Assembly (NCBI RefSeq): GCF_000525855.1
Contig: NZ_AODE01000013.1
Coordinates: forward strand, 1-64,000
Direction of reading: 5' to 3'
Length of the DNA stretch: 64,000 nt
From: Listeria cornellensis FSL F6-0969
GTDB taxonomy: Bacteria > Bacillota > Bacilli > Lactobacillales > Listeriaceae
Part shown: positions 55,445-64,000 of the stretch, piece after piece
How positions within the stretch are numbered: position 1 is the first letter of the stretch
How the letters are laid out: every line of letters starts with the position of its first letter
Translations under genes and position numbers: made by a program
The notes under the pieces: generated by a model
What the model saw: the letters and a program-made list of their open reading frames with translations, nothing else
Databases searched by the model: none
Told to the model about the DNA's origin: nothing

Positions 55445-57080
55445 TCACTCCTTATATTGAGGAAGCCAAATCGCATCATTGACAGCTTCCAGTGGATTTG
55501 AAAGCGTGCGTTTATTTAATCCAAGTTCGATTGTTTTTTCCACAACGGCTAGCGTAACAGCGTGTGATGTGTCGCGTAATGTCGCAACGGGTGGGAGAAG
55601 TGCCGCGCCGACTGTGCCGACATCTTGAACTTGTGTCGCAACCGCATGACTAGCCGCCGCTAACATGTCATCCGTGATTTCTTGTGCTTCTGTAATCACT
55701 GCTGCAAGACCGAGTCCAGGATAAAGTAGCGCGTTGTTGGCTTGTCCGATAAAATAGGTATGCCCATCAAACAAAACAGGCTCAGAAGGACTCCCAGTCA
55801 CGACAAGTGCCAGACCCTTTGTCCAAGTGATTAAATCGTGTGCAGTAGCCTCAGCAAGCTTCGTCGGATTCGACAGCGGCAAAATGGCAGGGCGTTCCAC
55901 ATGGCGACTCATTTCCAGCACGATTTCCTCTGAAAAAGCACCTGTTACGCCAGAGCAACCAATCAACATCGTTGGTTGCACATGTTTTACAATCGCTAGT
56001 AAATTCGTTAACTTTTCTGCAAAATCGGAAGCGTCACGTGCATATTTTTGCTGTCCAGAAGTTAGGTTTGGCAAGTCAGCAGTCACCAAGCCAGGCCGAT
56101 CCACCAAGTAAAAACGACTCTTTGCCTGTTCAGCGGTCAAACCTTCATTCACGACCATTTCAGCAACCAACTGATCCGCAATACCAATACCCGCCGTTCC
56201 AGCACCGAAAATCACAATCCGTTGTTCACTTAGCGGTAAGTTAGAGACGCGCGTAGTAGCAAGGGCCGCAGCAACGACCATCGCACCAGTTCCTTGAATA
56301 TCGTCGTTAAACGTGCATAATTCCTGACGATACGTTTCCAAAATTCGGCTGGCGTTGTCTCGTCCGAAGTCTTCCCAATGAAGTACAGCTTTTGGAAAAC
56401 AAGTTTTGACAGCTTCGACAAAACGCGCGATAAAAATATCATAGGCAGGTGTTTCCAGTCGCGGCGTCTGACTACCTAAATAGCGAGCATCCGCGCGCAA
56501 GGCTTCATTATTCGTACCAGCATCGATGACAATCGGCAACACGCAATCTGGTGCAAGTCCTGCTGCCACCGTATAGACCGCCAATTTCCCAATCGCAATA
56601 CTGACCCCATTCAAGCCCCAATCGCCAATTCCTAGGATACCTTCTCCGTCCGTCACGACAATCATCCTCACTTTTTCAGGGTTCGAAACATTATTCCGGA
56701 AAATGGACACCAAATCAAGCGCAGTATCTGCCTGCAAAAAAAGGGCATCTTGTGGATTTTCCCAGTTTTCGTGGTAGTGCATCACTGCGTCTCCGATGGT
56801 TGGTGTATAAATAATCGGCATCAATTCCGCCACGTGATCGATCACTACTTTATAAAATAGCGTCCGATTCTCACTATAAAGCGTCATCAAAAACAAATGT
56901 TTCTCCATGGGTGTCGTTTTTTTTATGTAAAGCCGTATAGACACGTGCTACCTGTTGCTCCAACGTCTCGATTGTCGCAGGAATTAAGCCGTCCAAACCC
57001 CATTCTGCGCGTTCTCGAGCTGTAAAAGCCGTGCCTTTATTTTGAAAAGGGTCATTTAATCGTGCATATCCATTCATCAT
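55445..57080 (-). CDS. malS: NAD-dependent malic enzyme (malolactic enzyme family), frameshifted
   Basis: 544 residues after correcting eight T at 56917-56924 to seven (TALHKKTTPMEKHLFLMTLY). LNDPFQNKGTAFTARER opens the protein, IIYTPTIGDAV holds the catalytic Tyr, VTDGEGILGIGDWGLNGVSI the malate site, CTFNDDIQGTGAMVVAA the metal-binding Asp pair, and IFGAGTAGIGIADQL the NAD fold. Malic enzyme (malate to pyruvate) is favoured, but malolactic enzyme (malate to lactate) is closely related and cannot be excluded. AGGAGTAGG precedes ATG 57080. Confidence 0.9.
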
Positions 57081-57158
57081 TTTGCATCCTACTCCTTTAG
57101 TTATCCTGTTTATATTCTACACTAGAAGTGGCTAAAAAATCGACTAATTTCCCTGCAC

Positions 57159-57187
57159 TTGTCAGAAATGTTTGGAATTTGTATAAT
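57159..57187 (+). promoter_or_regulatory. Promoter of the DadA-like gene
   Basis: TTGTCA at 57159-57164 and TATAAT at 57182-57187 with a 17 bp spacer; the start codon lies only 17 bp further on. Confidence 0.75.
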
Positions 57188-57203
57188 GAAGGAGTGAAAT
57201 GGG

Positions 57204-58327
57204 GTGCATAAAATGGAGAAAATCGTCATTATAGGTGGAGGAATCGTGGGTATGACGGCTGCGTATTTACTTGCCAAACAACAAAAAGAGGTCATCGTTA
57301 TCGATAAAAAGGAGCCAGGTCAAGCAACGGTTGCTGCGGCTGGCATTGTGTGTCCGTGGTTATCGAAGCGCCGCAACAAAGTATGGTACGAACTGGCTAA
57401 AGATAGTGCGCGTTATTACCCGACGTTCATTCAAGAACTTGCGCAAGATACGGCGCTGAATACAGGCTATAAAATGGTCGGCGCGTTGTGCTTACGAGAA
57501 GACGAGACGAAGCTTGAGGAATTGGAACAAATCGCCCGTAGCCGCCACGAGGAAGCACCAGAAATCGGTGAAATTAAACAGCTGTCAAAAGCAGAAACGA
57601 AAGCAAAATTTCCGATTGTAGATCCAGCCTTTGGAGGCGTTTTTGTGAGTGGAGGCGCACGTGTGATGGGAAATTGCTCGTTTTAGCGTTAGCGGATGCA
57701 GCGATGGCGCATGGCGCTCGGATTATTCGTGACAAGGCGCGGCTCGAGAAACATGGCGATACGGCGATAGTTGTGATTGGAAACGAGATAATTAACGCTG
57801 ACAAAATCGTACTCGCTGCAGGGGCCTGGCTGCCAGAATTACTGCAACCACTAAGACTTCAAGCTGCGATTCACCCGCAAAAGGGACAATTACTACATCT
57901 TCAATTTGAGGGCATCGATACGAATGAATGGCCTGTCGTTTTGCCGCCGAGTGCGAAAAGTATCGTACCGTTCGATGATGGGCGAGTAATCATCGGCGCG
58001 ACACACGAGAATGAAGGAGGTTTTGACTTGGAACCAACCGAGGCAGCCGTCGAAGAAATTTTAGAGGAGATTGCGCGCTTTGCACCAGCTGTAAAAAATG
58101 CAAAACTGGCGGAAATCCGTGTAGGTACGCGACCATTTACACCAGACTTCACGCCAGTTATTGGAACCTTGCCAACTGCAAAGCATATTTTTGTAGCTAA
58201 TGGATTAGGCTCATCAGGACTCACAACAGGTCCTTACGTCGCCAAAATTCTTGTTGATTTGATTCAAGGAAAGACACCAAAAACCGATATTGCTGGTTTT
58301 GATCCGAGCAATTCGATTACTTCATGA
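57204..58327 (+). CDS. FAD-dependent D-amino-acid/glycine oxidase-like protein, frameshifted
   Basis: GTG 57204, 9 bp after AAGGAG, gives MHKMEKIVIIGGGIVGMTAAYL, the FAD fold of the DAO family. The frame breaks where a G is missing after 57665: GGARVDGKLLVLALADAAM would be continuous. The corrected protein has 374 residues. DKIVLAAGAWLPELL, LPPSAKSIVPFDDGRVIIGATHEN and FTPDFTPVIGTLPTAKHIFVANGLGSSGLTTGP (in pieces) match DadA/ThiO relatives. It probably oxidises an amine or amino acid. The 3' end overlaps the convergent permease gene by 11 bp. Confidence 0.88.
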
Positions 58328-60309
58328 TGCGACGAAGCTGTTTCAAGTATTGGTGTTTCACGAAGAAATAATAGACGGCTTGGACAACGATGAAGATGCT
58401 AATCACGATACCGACATTTTGCCAAATATTGAAATCAAGTAAGTTTTGCAGAGCGAGGAAGGCTACAAGTGAATGAATCACTGCCACGAAAAGCGGTAGG
58501 AAAAACATGACGCGTAGTTGCCTCGCTACGATTTTGTGCAGTTCTGGTTTCGTTAAACCAACTTTGAAAAGCATTTTGTATTGTTGTTCATCTCGTTTCA
58601 AGTCGCTGTGTAGGCGCAAGTAGATGAATCCGGCCGAGAAAGTGTAGAATACAGCGCCACATAAGACGGTGAGCAATAGAAGTAGACCGTTTATTTGCTG
58701 CATACTTTGCCACTGCATAGCGAGTGATTCGAATCCAGTATAGATACCTTCGTTAGTATTTTGATTCTTGTTATTCCAGTTATTAGTATAGTCCGATAGC
58801 TTTTTCGCTGTGGCTGTGGTATTTTCCCAATCATCCGTATGAAAAATGCTGTACGAAGTTTTCGTATTATAGTTATCCTCTGCTTTTTTATAACGCGCTT
58901 CTGATTCCTGCCACAGTATGTCGATATCCGATTGATTGGCAAGCATTATCACATTCTCCATACTGCTTGGACTAGACCCATACGGAAAGCGATTAATCGG
59001 CGCTACTTTTTTAACAGGCAGCGTTATTTTTTTTACTCGGAAACTGTAGTTCGATATTTTTTGGAGCATTCTTTTTCAATTTCGTTTCGCTGATACTATC
59101 TGTCGGAAGCAAGACAACGGTTCCAGTCGGTATCTTTATCTCCGCTTCATCTCGCAAGCCCATCAACATGTTATAGTCAGCAACAGGCATGAAAGAATAG
59201 GAAACATCAGCATCATCAAAAAATTGATAGAAATGCCCATCTGCTCTTTGGTAGGAATTGTTGTGCAGCGTTTTTTCTGTATAGGAAATGATGTCCTTAT
59301 TAACCTCGTCCTGTCCGTAAGCTTTATAAGTAATCGCATATGGGTTCTCCGACATTTCTGCAAGCCGGCTACTACCAATTGCTGAACTCGTTCCCATTGC
59401 TGTAATTGCCGTTGCAGAAACGATCGCCACGATGAAGAAAGTACTCACATTATCACGCATTTGATAAATTAACTCTGAAAAAGTAAGAAGATTCGTGCGT
59501 TTAAAAAAGAATGATTCTCTCTTTCGCAAACGTGTCAGCACAAAAACAAGCAACTGACTAAAGAAGAAGTAGGTTCCAATAACGACCAAAATGACACCGG
59601 TGAAGAGTGGAATGAGAGAGAATGATTCGCGATTTGTAAACAAAAGAACGACGCTATATCCTGTTCCAATAAGGACTAAAGCAAGTAGCGCGATATACCA
59701 AGACACCTTGATTTCTTTTTTCGGTTCTTTCTGTGAGGCGAGTAAAGCTTTTAGATTATTGACACGAATCGTAAAAGAAGTCACCAAAGAAATGATTAAA
59801 AACATTAAACCAAAAACACCAAATGTAAGCAAAATCGGTTTCCAAGGAAAGTAAAATGGCAATGTTTCCGTTAACGCTAAAATTTTAGAGCAAATCAGCA
59901 AAATGACCTTCGAAAAAATAAAACCAAAGATAACCCCGCAAACGACTGCAGCAAGTCCGGCCAACATGTTCTCCCAGAAAATCAACTTAACAAGCTGTTT
60001 TTTATTGATTCCTTGAATGAGCAACAGACCAAATTCTGCTTTTCGAGTCTTCAGAAACGTACTAACGGCATAAAAAATCGCAAAAGCCGAGAATACAACG
60101 ATAATCACCTGTGAGACTTGGAAGCCAATCATCGCGAAATAACTCATTGTCGTACTAGAAGAATCAATATTATCCTTAAATTCGGGGTGAAAAACGAGTA
60201 AAGCATAGACGAAAAACATCGTCACAGCGAAAAAACTAGTAAAGAAATAAGGACCATAGACTTTTGGATTACGACGCACATTATTAATGACGAACTGGCG
60301 GAATGACAT
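58317..60309 (-). CDS. bceB: BceB-type ABC transporter permease, frameshifted
   Basis: 663 residues after correcting eight T at 59027-59034 to seven (LQFPSKKITLPVKK). N-terminal MSFRQFVINNVRRNPKVYGPYFF, then the pattern of ten membrane helices with a large extracellular domain between helices 7 and 8 (about residues 310-520). FKVGLTKPELHKIVARQL is the FtsX-like C-terminal loop. Permeases of this type bind peptide antibiotics or their lipid targets and signal to the partner kinase. Overlaps the ATPase gene by 26 bp. Peptide specificity is not predictable. Confidence 0.88.
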
Positions 60310-61054
60310 GTTGTTTTCCTCCTAGTAGCGTCAAAGTGTCCATGATTTGCTGATAAAAAACAGCCGTATTATCACCACGATAAATCTCATTGTACAGCGA
60401 ACCATCTTTAATAAATACGACACGATCGCAGTACGATGCGGCTTGCGGATCATGCGTGACGAGCAATATAGTAGCTTCTTCGTCCTTATTCAATCGGCTG
60501 AGCAGCTGCATCACTTCCTCACTATTTTTAGAATCCAAGTTTCCCGTAGGTTCATCTGCTAAAAATAATTTCGGTTCATGAATCGCAGCACGCGCAACGG
60601 CTGTTCGTTGTGACTCACCACCTGAAATTTGATACGTGCGCTTATCTAAAATTGGCGTGATACCAAGTTTTGCGGCGATTACATCTAATTTTTCATTCAT
60701 CGTTGCTAGTGGGGTGCCATCCAGCGTGAGTGGTAGTAAGATATTTTCACGGACGGTCAGGGTGTCCAATAGATTAAATGATTGGAAAATGAAACCGAGT
60801 TCCTTCCGCCTAAATTCGGCGAGTTTATCAAAAGATAATGTATAGGGATTCGCATCATGTATTTGTACAGTTCCGCTCGTTGGTGGATCAATGGTAGCAA
60901 TCATATTAAGCAGCGTTGTTTTTCCGCTACCTGAAGGGCCCATAATTCCCACAAATTCTCCTTTTTCAACCGATAAATCCAGATTAGAAATCGCTTGGTA
61001 TTGCACATTTCCTGTGTATATTTTATTGACTTGTTCTACTTTTAAAAGTGTCAT
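60284..61054 (-). CDS. bceA: BceA-type ABC transporter ATP-binding protein
   Basis: 256 residues. GPSGSGKTTLLNMIATIDPPTSG (Walker A near residue 40), ELGFIFQSFNLLDTLTVREN Q-loop, QISGGESQRTAVARAAIHEPKLFLADEPTGNLDSKN signature plus Walker B (in pieces ISGGESQRTAVARA, LFLADEPTGNLD), LLVTHDPQAASYCDRVV. This is the MacB/LolD-like class that pairs with FtsX-type permeases. AAAGAGGAGG precedes ATG 61054. Confidence 0.93.
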   Translation of the reverse strand: MTLLKVEQVNKIYTGNVQYQAISNLDLSVEKGEFVGIMGPSGSGKTTLLNMIATIDPPTSGTVQIHDANPYTLSFDKLAEFRRKELGFIFQSFNLLDTLTVRENILLPLTLDGTPLATMNEKLDVIAAKLGITPILDKRTYQISGGESQRTAVARAAIHEPKLFLADEPTGNLDSKNSEEVMQLLSRLNKDEEATILLVTHDPQAASYCDRVVFIKDGSLYNEIYRGDNTAVFYQQIMDTLTLLGGKQHVIPPVRH

Positions 61055-61133
61055 AACAAGACCTCCTCTTTCGTTTATAGGACTAGTTTAGCAAACAAAC
61101 GGGGAAGGGCGGTATCGATTCTAATGACAAAAG

Positions 61134-61149
61134 CTTACGTTGTTGTAAG
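61134..61149 (-). promoter_or_regulatory. Candidate BceR-type binding site upstream of bceA
   Basis: CTTACAACAACGTAAG on the minus strand is an inverted repeat CTTAC-N6-GTAAG. It matches TNACA-N4-TGTAA, the consensus I recall for BceR-like regulators, with one mismatch. It lies just after the kinase stop codon, 80 bp before bceA, and so could drive a separate inducible bceAB transcript. Confidence 0.55.
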
Positions 61150-61150
61150 T

Positions 61151-62131
61151 TTATTTCTGAATAGGAATTCGAATAAGAATCGTTGTGCCAGAGTCTATTT
61201 GAGATTCGACGGAGATTTGATAGCCGAGTTTGTGACATATTTCTGATACAAGGAAAAGTCCCATCCCTGTAGAATGCTGGTATTTTCGACCGTTTTCTCC
61301 AGTGAAGAAAGGACGGAAAACACGAGGAAGATCTGATTTTTCGATGCCGATACCGTAATCTTGGATAGTCATCAAATAGCCAGTGGACTCTGTTATAGCT
61401 GTTATTTCGACCCTACTCCCTTTTTGTGGCGAGTATTTAATCGCATTGGATAGGAGTTGTCCCAACATGAAAACGAACCATTTTTTGTCGGTTTCTAAAA
61501 ATAGACCTGAATCGATGGCAACTTTTGGATAGAGCTGATGTCGGATAAAAAGTCGTTTATGTTCGTTGACGGCTTCCGTGGCGAGCGTTTTTAAGTCTGT
61601 GTGCTCGACAACGAAATCATTTTCAAACGTTTCGAGACGCAGTGTGTATAGGACGGTGTCTAGACCTTGCTTGATTTTATCTGTCTCTTCTTGAATGCTA
61701 CGAAGCGCCGGATCAGACTGGTTTTGCGTCATGAGTTCGATGACCGATACGGGAGTTTTCATTTGATGGACCCATTGGTTGATGAAGATACTACGATTGG
61801 TATCTTTCGCGCGCCATTTTTGCAAGTCGATTTGATAGGCGTGGTACTGTTGTGCTAAATAGCTTTCGAAGGCTTGGGTGAATGGTGAACCTTCGTTGGG
61901 ATGAAATTCTGATGCCACGACATCGGCTTGTTCTAGTCGCTTAAAGACGCGGCGATATCCGAAGTAGCGGACAGTTAGGAACAAAACACTGAGCACTACC
62001 CAGAGAAAAAGGACGTAGATGGTGAGACGAGCGCTGTTGTAGCCGTCTAGCCAAAAAATTCCTACAGTGGAGAGCGATAAAATGAGTGCAAATAGAAGGA
62101 AAGAAAGGTGACTACGAAAAAATAAGCGCAT
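61151..62131 (-). CDS. bceS: BceS-type intramembrane-sensing histidine kinase
   Basis: 326 residues from ATG 62131, which overlaps the regulator stop (TAATG) and follows AAGGAGG. Two membrane helices (LSFLLFALILSLSTVGIFWL and LTIYVLFLWVVLSVLFLTV) with only a few residues between them, so there is no real sensor domain; signals are expected to come from the permease. H-box INQWVHQMKTPVSVIELM, N-box LGQLLSNAIKYS, and GTGMGLF-type lid here as STGMGLFLVSEICHKLG. Confidence 0.93.
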   Translation of the reverse strand: MRLFFRSHLSFLLFALILSLSTVGIFWLDGYNSARLTIYVLFLWVVLSVLFLTVRYFGYRRVFKRLEQADVVASEFHPNEGSPFTQAFESYLAQQYHAYQIDLQKWRAKDTNRSIFINQWVHQMKTPVSVIELMTQNQSDPALRSIQEETDKIKQGLDTVLYTLRLETFENDFVVEHTDLKTLATEAVNEHKRLFIRHQLYPKVAIDSGLFLETDKKWFVFMLGQLLSNAIKYSPQKGSRVEITAITESTGYLMTIQDYGIGIEKSDLPRVFRPFFTGENGRKYQHSTGMGLFLVSEICHKLGYQISVESQIDSGTTILIRIPIQK

Positions 62132-62826
62132 TATGATTCCTCCTTGTAAACCCACTGGTAACCGTATCCACGAACAGATTTGATCGAATCTTTGACACCA
62201 AGATCCAGTAATTTTTTGCGAAGTCTAGCAACGTTGACACTCAGCGTATTATCATCAATAAACGTGACTTCATCCCAAATTTCTTCATATAAAAGATCGC
62301 GATTTGCAACATTAGGAGCCGTTCTCCAAATGACTTCGAGGAGTTTCGCTTCATTTTTGCTTAGTTCGAGCGTTTTTCCAGCACGTTCTATCGTGAATTT
62401 TAGTGGATAAAAAGAGAGACTGCCTTCATGAAATTCGGGTTCTTGATACTGATTGGCAAAATCGCCATAGACGCGTCGTAACTGGGCACGAACTTTCGCG
62501 ATAACGACTTGGTAGGAGAACGGTTTCGTTATATAGTCGTCAGCTCCGTTTTCAAGCGCCATCACTTGGTCGAGTTCCCCGTCACGCGCAGAGATGAAGA
62601 TAATTGGGCAGACCGAGATTTCACGGATTTTGCGGCACCAAAAGTAACCGTCATATTTCGGTAGATTGATATCGAGTAGGACAAGATGAGGCGTTAGCTC
62701 TTCAAATAGCGCCATCACGTCATCGAAGTCGGTTGTGATGTGGGCGTCTAGATTGTATCGGCGTAGGTAATCTTGTAGAAGCGTTGCGATTTTTGGATCG
62801 TCTTCAACGATTAGTATTTTTTCCAT
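62131..62826 (-). CDS. bceR: BceR-type response regulator (OmpR family)
   Basis: 231 residues. Receiver: ILIVEDDPKIATLLQDYL, LVLLDINLPKYDGYFWCRKIR with phospho-Asp near residue 52, FISARDGELDQVMALENGADDYITKPFS. Winged helix: LSKNEAKLLEVIWRTAPNVANRDLLYEEIWDEV and NVARLRKKLLDLGVKDSIKSVRGYGYQW. It should activate bceAB on peptide stress. A hairpin of the tandem repeat region (62844-62886) lies right next to its ribosome site AAAGGAG. Confidence 0.93.
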   Translation of the reverse strand: MEKILIVEDDPKIATLLQDYLRRYNLDAHITTDFDDVMALFEELTPHLVLLDINLPKYDGYFWCRKIREISVCPIIFISARDGELDQVMALENGADDYITKPFSYQVVIAKVRAQLRRVYGDFANQYQEPEFHEGSLSFYPLKFTIERAGKTLELSKNEAKLLEVIWRTAPNVANRDLLYEEIWDEVTFIDDNTLSVNVARLRKKLLDLGVKDSIKSVRGYGYQWVYKEES

Positions 62827-62840
62827 GGTTTTGGGCTCCT

Positions 62841-63243
62841 TTGTTGTGGCTCTTATGAAGCATCCCTTGCTGAATTAGAGCCACAATATGAGTGCGAACA
62901 CAGTGAGCATTCGTTCATTAAAACGGCCGTTGGATGCAAAATAAGACTTATTTTAAAAACAAAATGCAGAACTTTTTTAGTGGGGCACGCTGGTCTAAGC
63001 TTTGTTGTGGGTCTTGAAAAGCGTCGTGTGCTTTTTTAGAACCTCAATATGCAGTTGAATGCAATGAAACTGCCTTCCATTTGCCAGACCCTCGAAAATT
63101 TGTTGAAACTCTTAGGAAGCGTATTTTGTTTCCTTAGAGTATCAATATGAGTGTGAGCAAAGTGAGCATTCGTTCCTTGTACTGCGTCATGCTTGGCGCC
63201 TCCGGATCCAGCTTCAACGGCCAGACTCTCGAAAATTTCGTGG
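62841..63243. repeat. Three tandem hairpin-bearing repeat units upstream of bceR
   Basis: Units begin at 62841, 63002 and 63100 with TTGTTG, followed by a hairpin: TTGTGGCTCT/AGAGCCACAA (perfect, 62844-62886), TTGTGGGTCT/AGAACCTCAA, and ACTCTTAGGAA/TTCCTTAGAGT. Units 1 and 3 then share a 33-base block (62884-62916 and 63143-63175) identical at 30 positions, including AGTGAGCATTCGTTC. CCAGACYCTCGAAAATTT occurs at 63084 and 63221. The 503 bp gap holds no gene. Function unknown; leader regulation of bceR or a spreading repeat are both possible. Confidence 0.7.
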
Positions 63244-63329
63244 CCTCCATAAAAGTCAAAAGAGGACTTTTCCTGCGCCCCCTAACAATTTTTTTTCGAG
63301 TCTAACGGGCCGTTTCAGCTTTTCGCTCT

Positions 63330-64000
63330 TCATATCAAAGGCTTCTTATCCTCATCCAGCGTAAACCCTTCTCCCATCACGTCATGCACGACGGAAACGG
63401 AGACGAAGGCGTGTGGGTCAGTCGCGTTCACAATGTTTTTCAACTGCACAATCTCATTCTTCGCAACCACGATATACAGCACGTCTTGCTCTTTTTTCGA
63501 AAAGCCGCCGCGTCCTTCAAGCACTGTCACGCCTCGATTCATCGCCAGCATAACGTGCTCGGCAATTTTATCGTTGTGGGCGGAAATAATGAGGGCACCA
63601 CGGGCGGCGTAGGCTCCTTCTTGCATGAAATCAATTACGCGCGCACCGATGAAAACAGCAACGAGTGTATACATCACTTGACGAACATCTAAATAAGACA
63701 ATGAAAGCGTCAATACAACGGCGTCAATTGCAAATAAGGTCCGTCCCATACTCACGCCTTTTTTACGATGCAACACTTGGGCAAGAATATCGCTACCACC
63801 CGTTGTCCCACCATATCGAAAGACAAAGCCAAGCCCAATCCCCGTAAAACCACCAGCAAAAAGCGCCACAAGTAAAAGGTCCTCATGGAGATCAAGGCGA
63901 TAGGGCACGCGCTGGAACACCCATAGAGATAGTGAGAGCCCGACTGTTCCGATTATCGTATAGATCAAAGCGCGATTTCCGAGAATACGCCAACCTATGA
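63330..64000 (-). CDS. YitT-family membrane protein, 5' end outside window
   Basis: The frame stays open to the window end (preceding residues IGWRILGNRA), so the N-terminus is missing. Membrane helices ALIYTIIGTVGLSLSLWVF, LLLVALFAGGFTGIGLGFVF and others, with RYGGTTGGSDILAQVLHRKKGVSMGRTLF the YitT signature, then a C-terminal DUF2179 domain (GVTVLEGRGGFSKKEQDVLYIVV, HAFVSVSVVHDVMGEGF). Function is unknown; the cytoplasmic domain resembles nucleotide- or signal-binding regulatory domains. Confidence 0.9.
   Translation of the reverse strand, partial: IGWRILGNRALIYTIIGTVGLSLSLWVFQRVPYRLDLHEDLLLVALFAGGFTGIGLGFVFRYGGTTGGSDILAQVLHRKKGVSMGRTLFAIDAVVLTLSLSYLDVRQVMYTLVAVFIGARVIDFMQEGAYAARGALIISAHNDKIAEHVMLAMNRGVTVLEGRGGFSKKEQDVLYIVVAKNEIVQLKNIVNATDPHAFVSVSVVHDVMGEGFTLDEDKKPLI

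Noticed and set aside
62841-63243. CRISPR array
   Set aside because: Repeat units are long, few, imperfect and unevenly spaced, with no cas genes nearby.
1-64000. tRNA, rRNA, IS elements, prophage or toxin-antitoxin pairs
   Set aside because: None could be recognised on either strand.

Overview
The window reads as a chromosomal segment of a low-to-moderate-GC Gram-positive bacterium of the order Bacillales, most likely a Listeria species (Listeriaceae). The basis is gene content and order: rnz-SDR-dinB, telA-xpaC, nudF, a Fur-controlled hydroxamate siderophore locus next to fur, xerD-punA-lysA-scpAB-rluB-resDE, an FMN-riboswitch-controlled ribU, ypbB-recQ-lysM, ansA-cmk-rpsA-der-gpsA-phosphatase-hup-folE-hepS-menG-hepT-ndk-aroCBH-hisC-tyrA-aroA-ypiA-ypiB and malS. 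From memory this is close to the Listeria order. I could not run an alignment, so the species is unassigned. No rRNA, tRNA, prophage, IS element or CRISPR array was seen.

Layout. 1-6.5 kb: RNase Z 3' part, an SDR, an SOS-controlled Y-family polymerase, a GNAT enzyme, a TelA/XpaC pair, ADP-ribose pyrophosphatase and a VOC-fold protein. 6.5-9.6 kb: an ABC-2 exporter with its own TetR regulator and two matching operators, then an orphan protein of three HNH-associated repeats. 9.6-15.4 kb: a ferric siderophore uptake regulon with divergent promoters, each carrying a Fur box, followed by fur. 15.4-21.5 kb: housekeeping genes for chromosome dimer resolution, purine salvage, lysine, chromosome condensation and rRNA modification, interrupted by copies of an intergenic repeat. 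21.9-26.4 kb: ResDE, thioesterase, riboflavin uptake and ferredoxin. 26.5-38.7 kb: RecQ, LysM protein, asparaginase, CMP kinase, S1 protein, Der, GpsA, phosphatase, HU, FolE. 38.8-48.1 kb: heptaprenyl diphosphate and menaquinone methylation genes feeding into a complete chorismate/tyrosine cluster. 48.2-54 kb: a Fic protein, TPR protein, YpiB, membrane proteins and a flavoprotein. 54-58.3 kb: DUF1801, serine hydrolase, malic enzyme, amino-acid oxidase-like flavoprotein. 58.3-62.8 kb: a BceRSAB-type peptide-sensing and detoxification module. 62.8-64 kb: tandem structured repeats and a YitT-family gene cut by the window end.

Two patterns run through the window. First, at least 17 single-base indels break otherwise intact genes; 14 of them are one extra A or T in a homopolymer run, which points to sequencing error rather than decay. 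I give reconstructed spans for those genes. Second, intergenic spaces hold structured repeats that normal annotation would miss: a roughly 90-130 bp family at 15.4, 18.0 and 33.3 kb (with a miniature hairpin at 36.0 kb) whose stem arms vary but stay complementary, and three hairpin-bearing tandem units upstream of the bceR-like gene. These repeats and the hairpins between cotranscribed genes are the best candidates for something undescribed.
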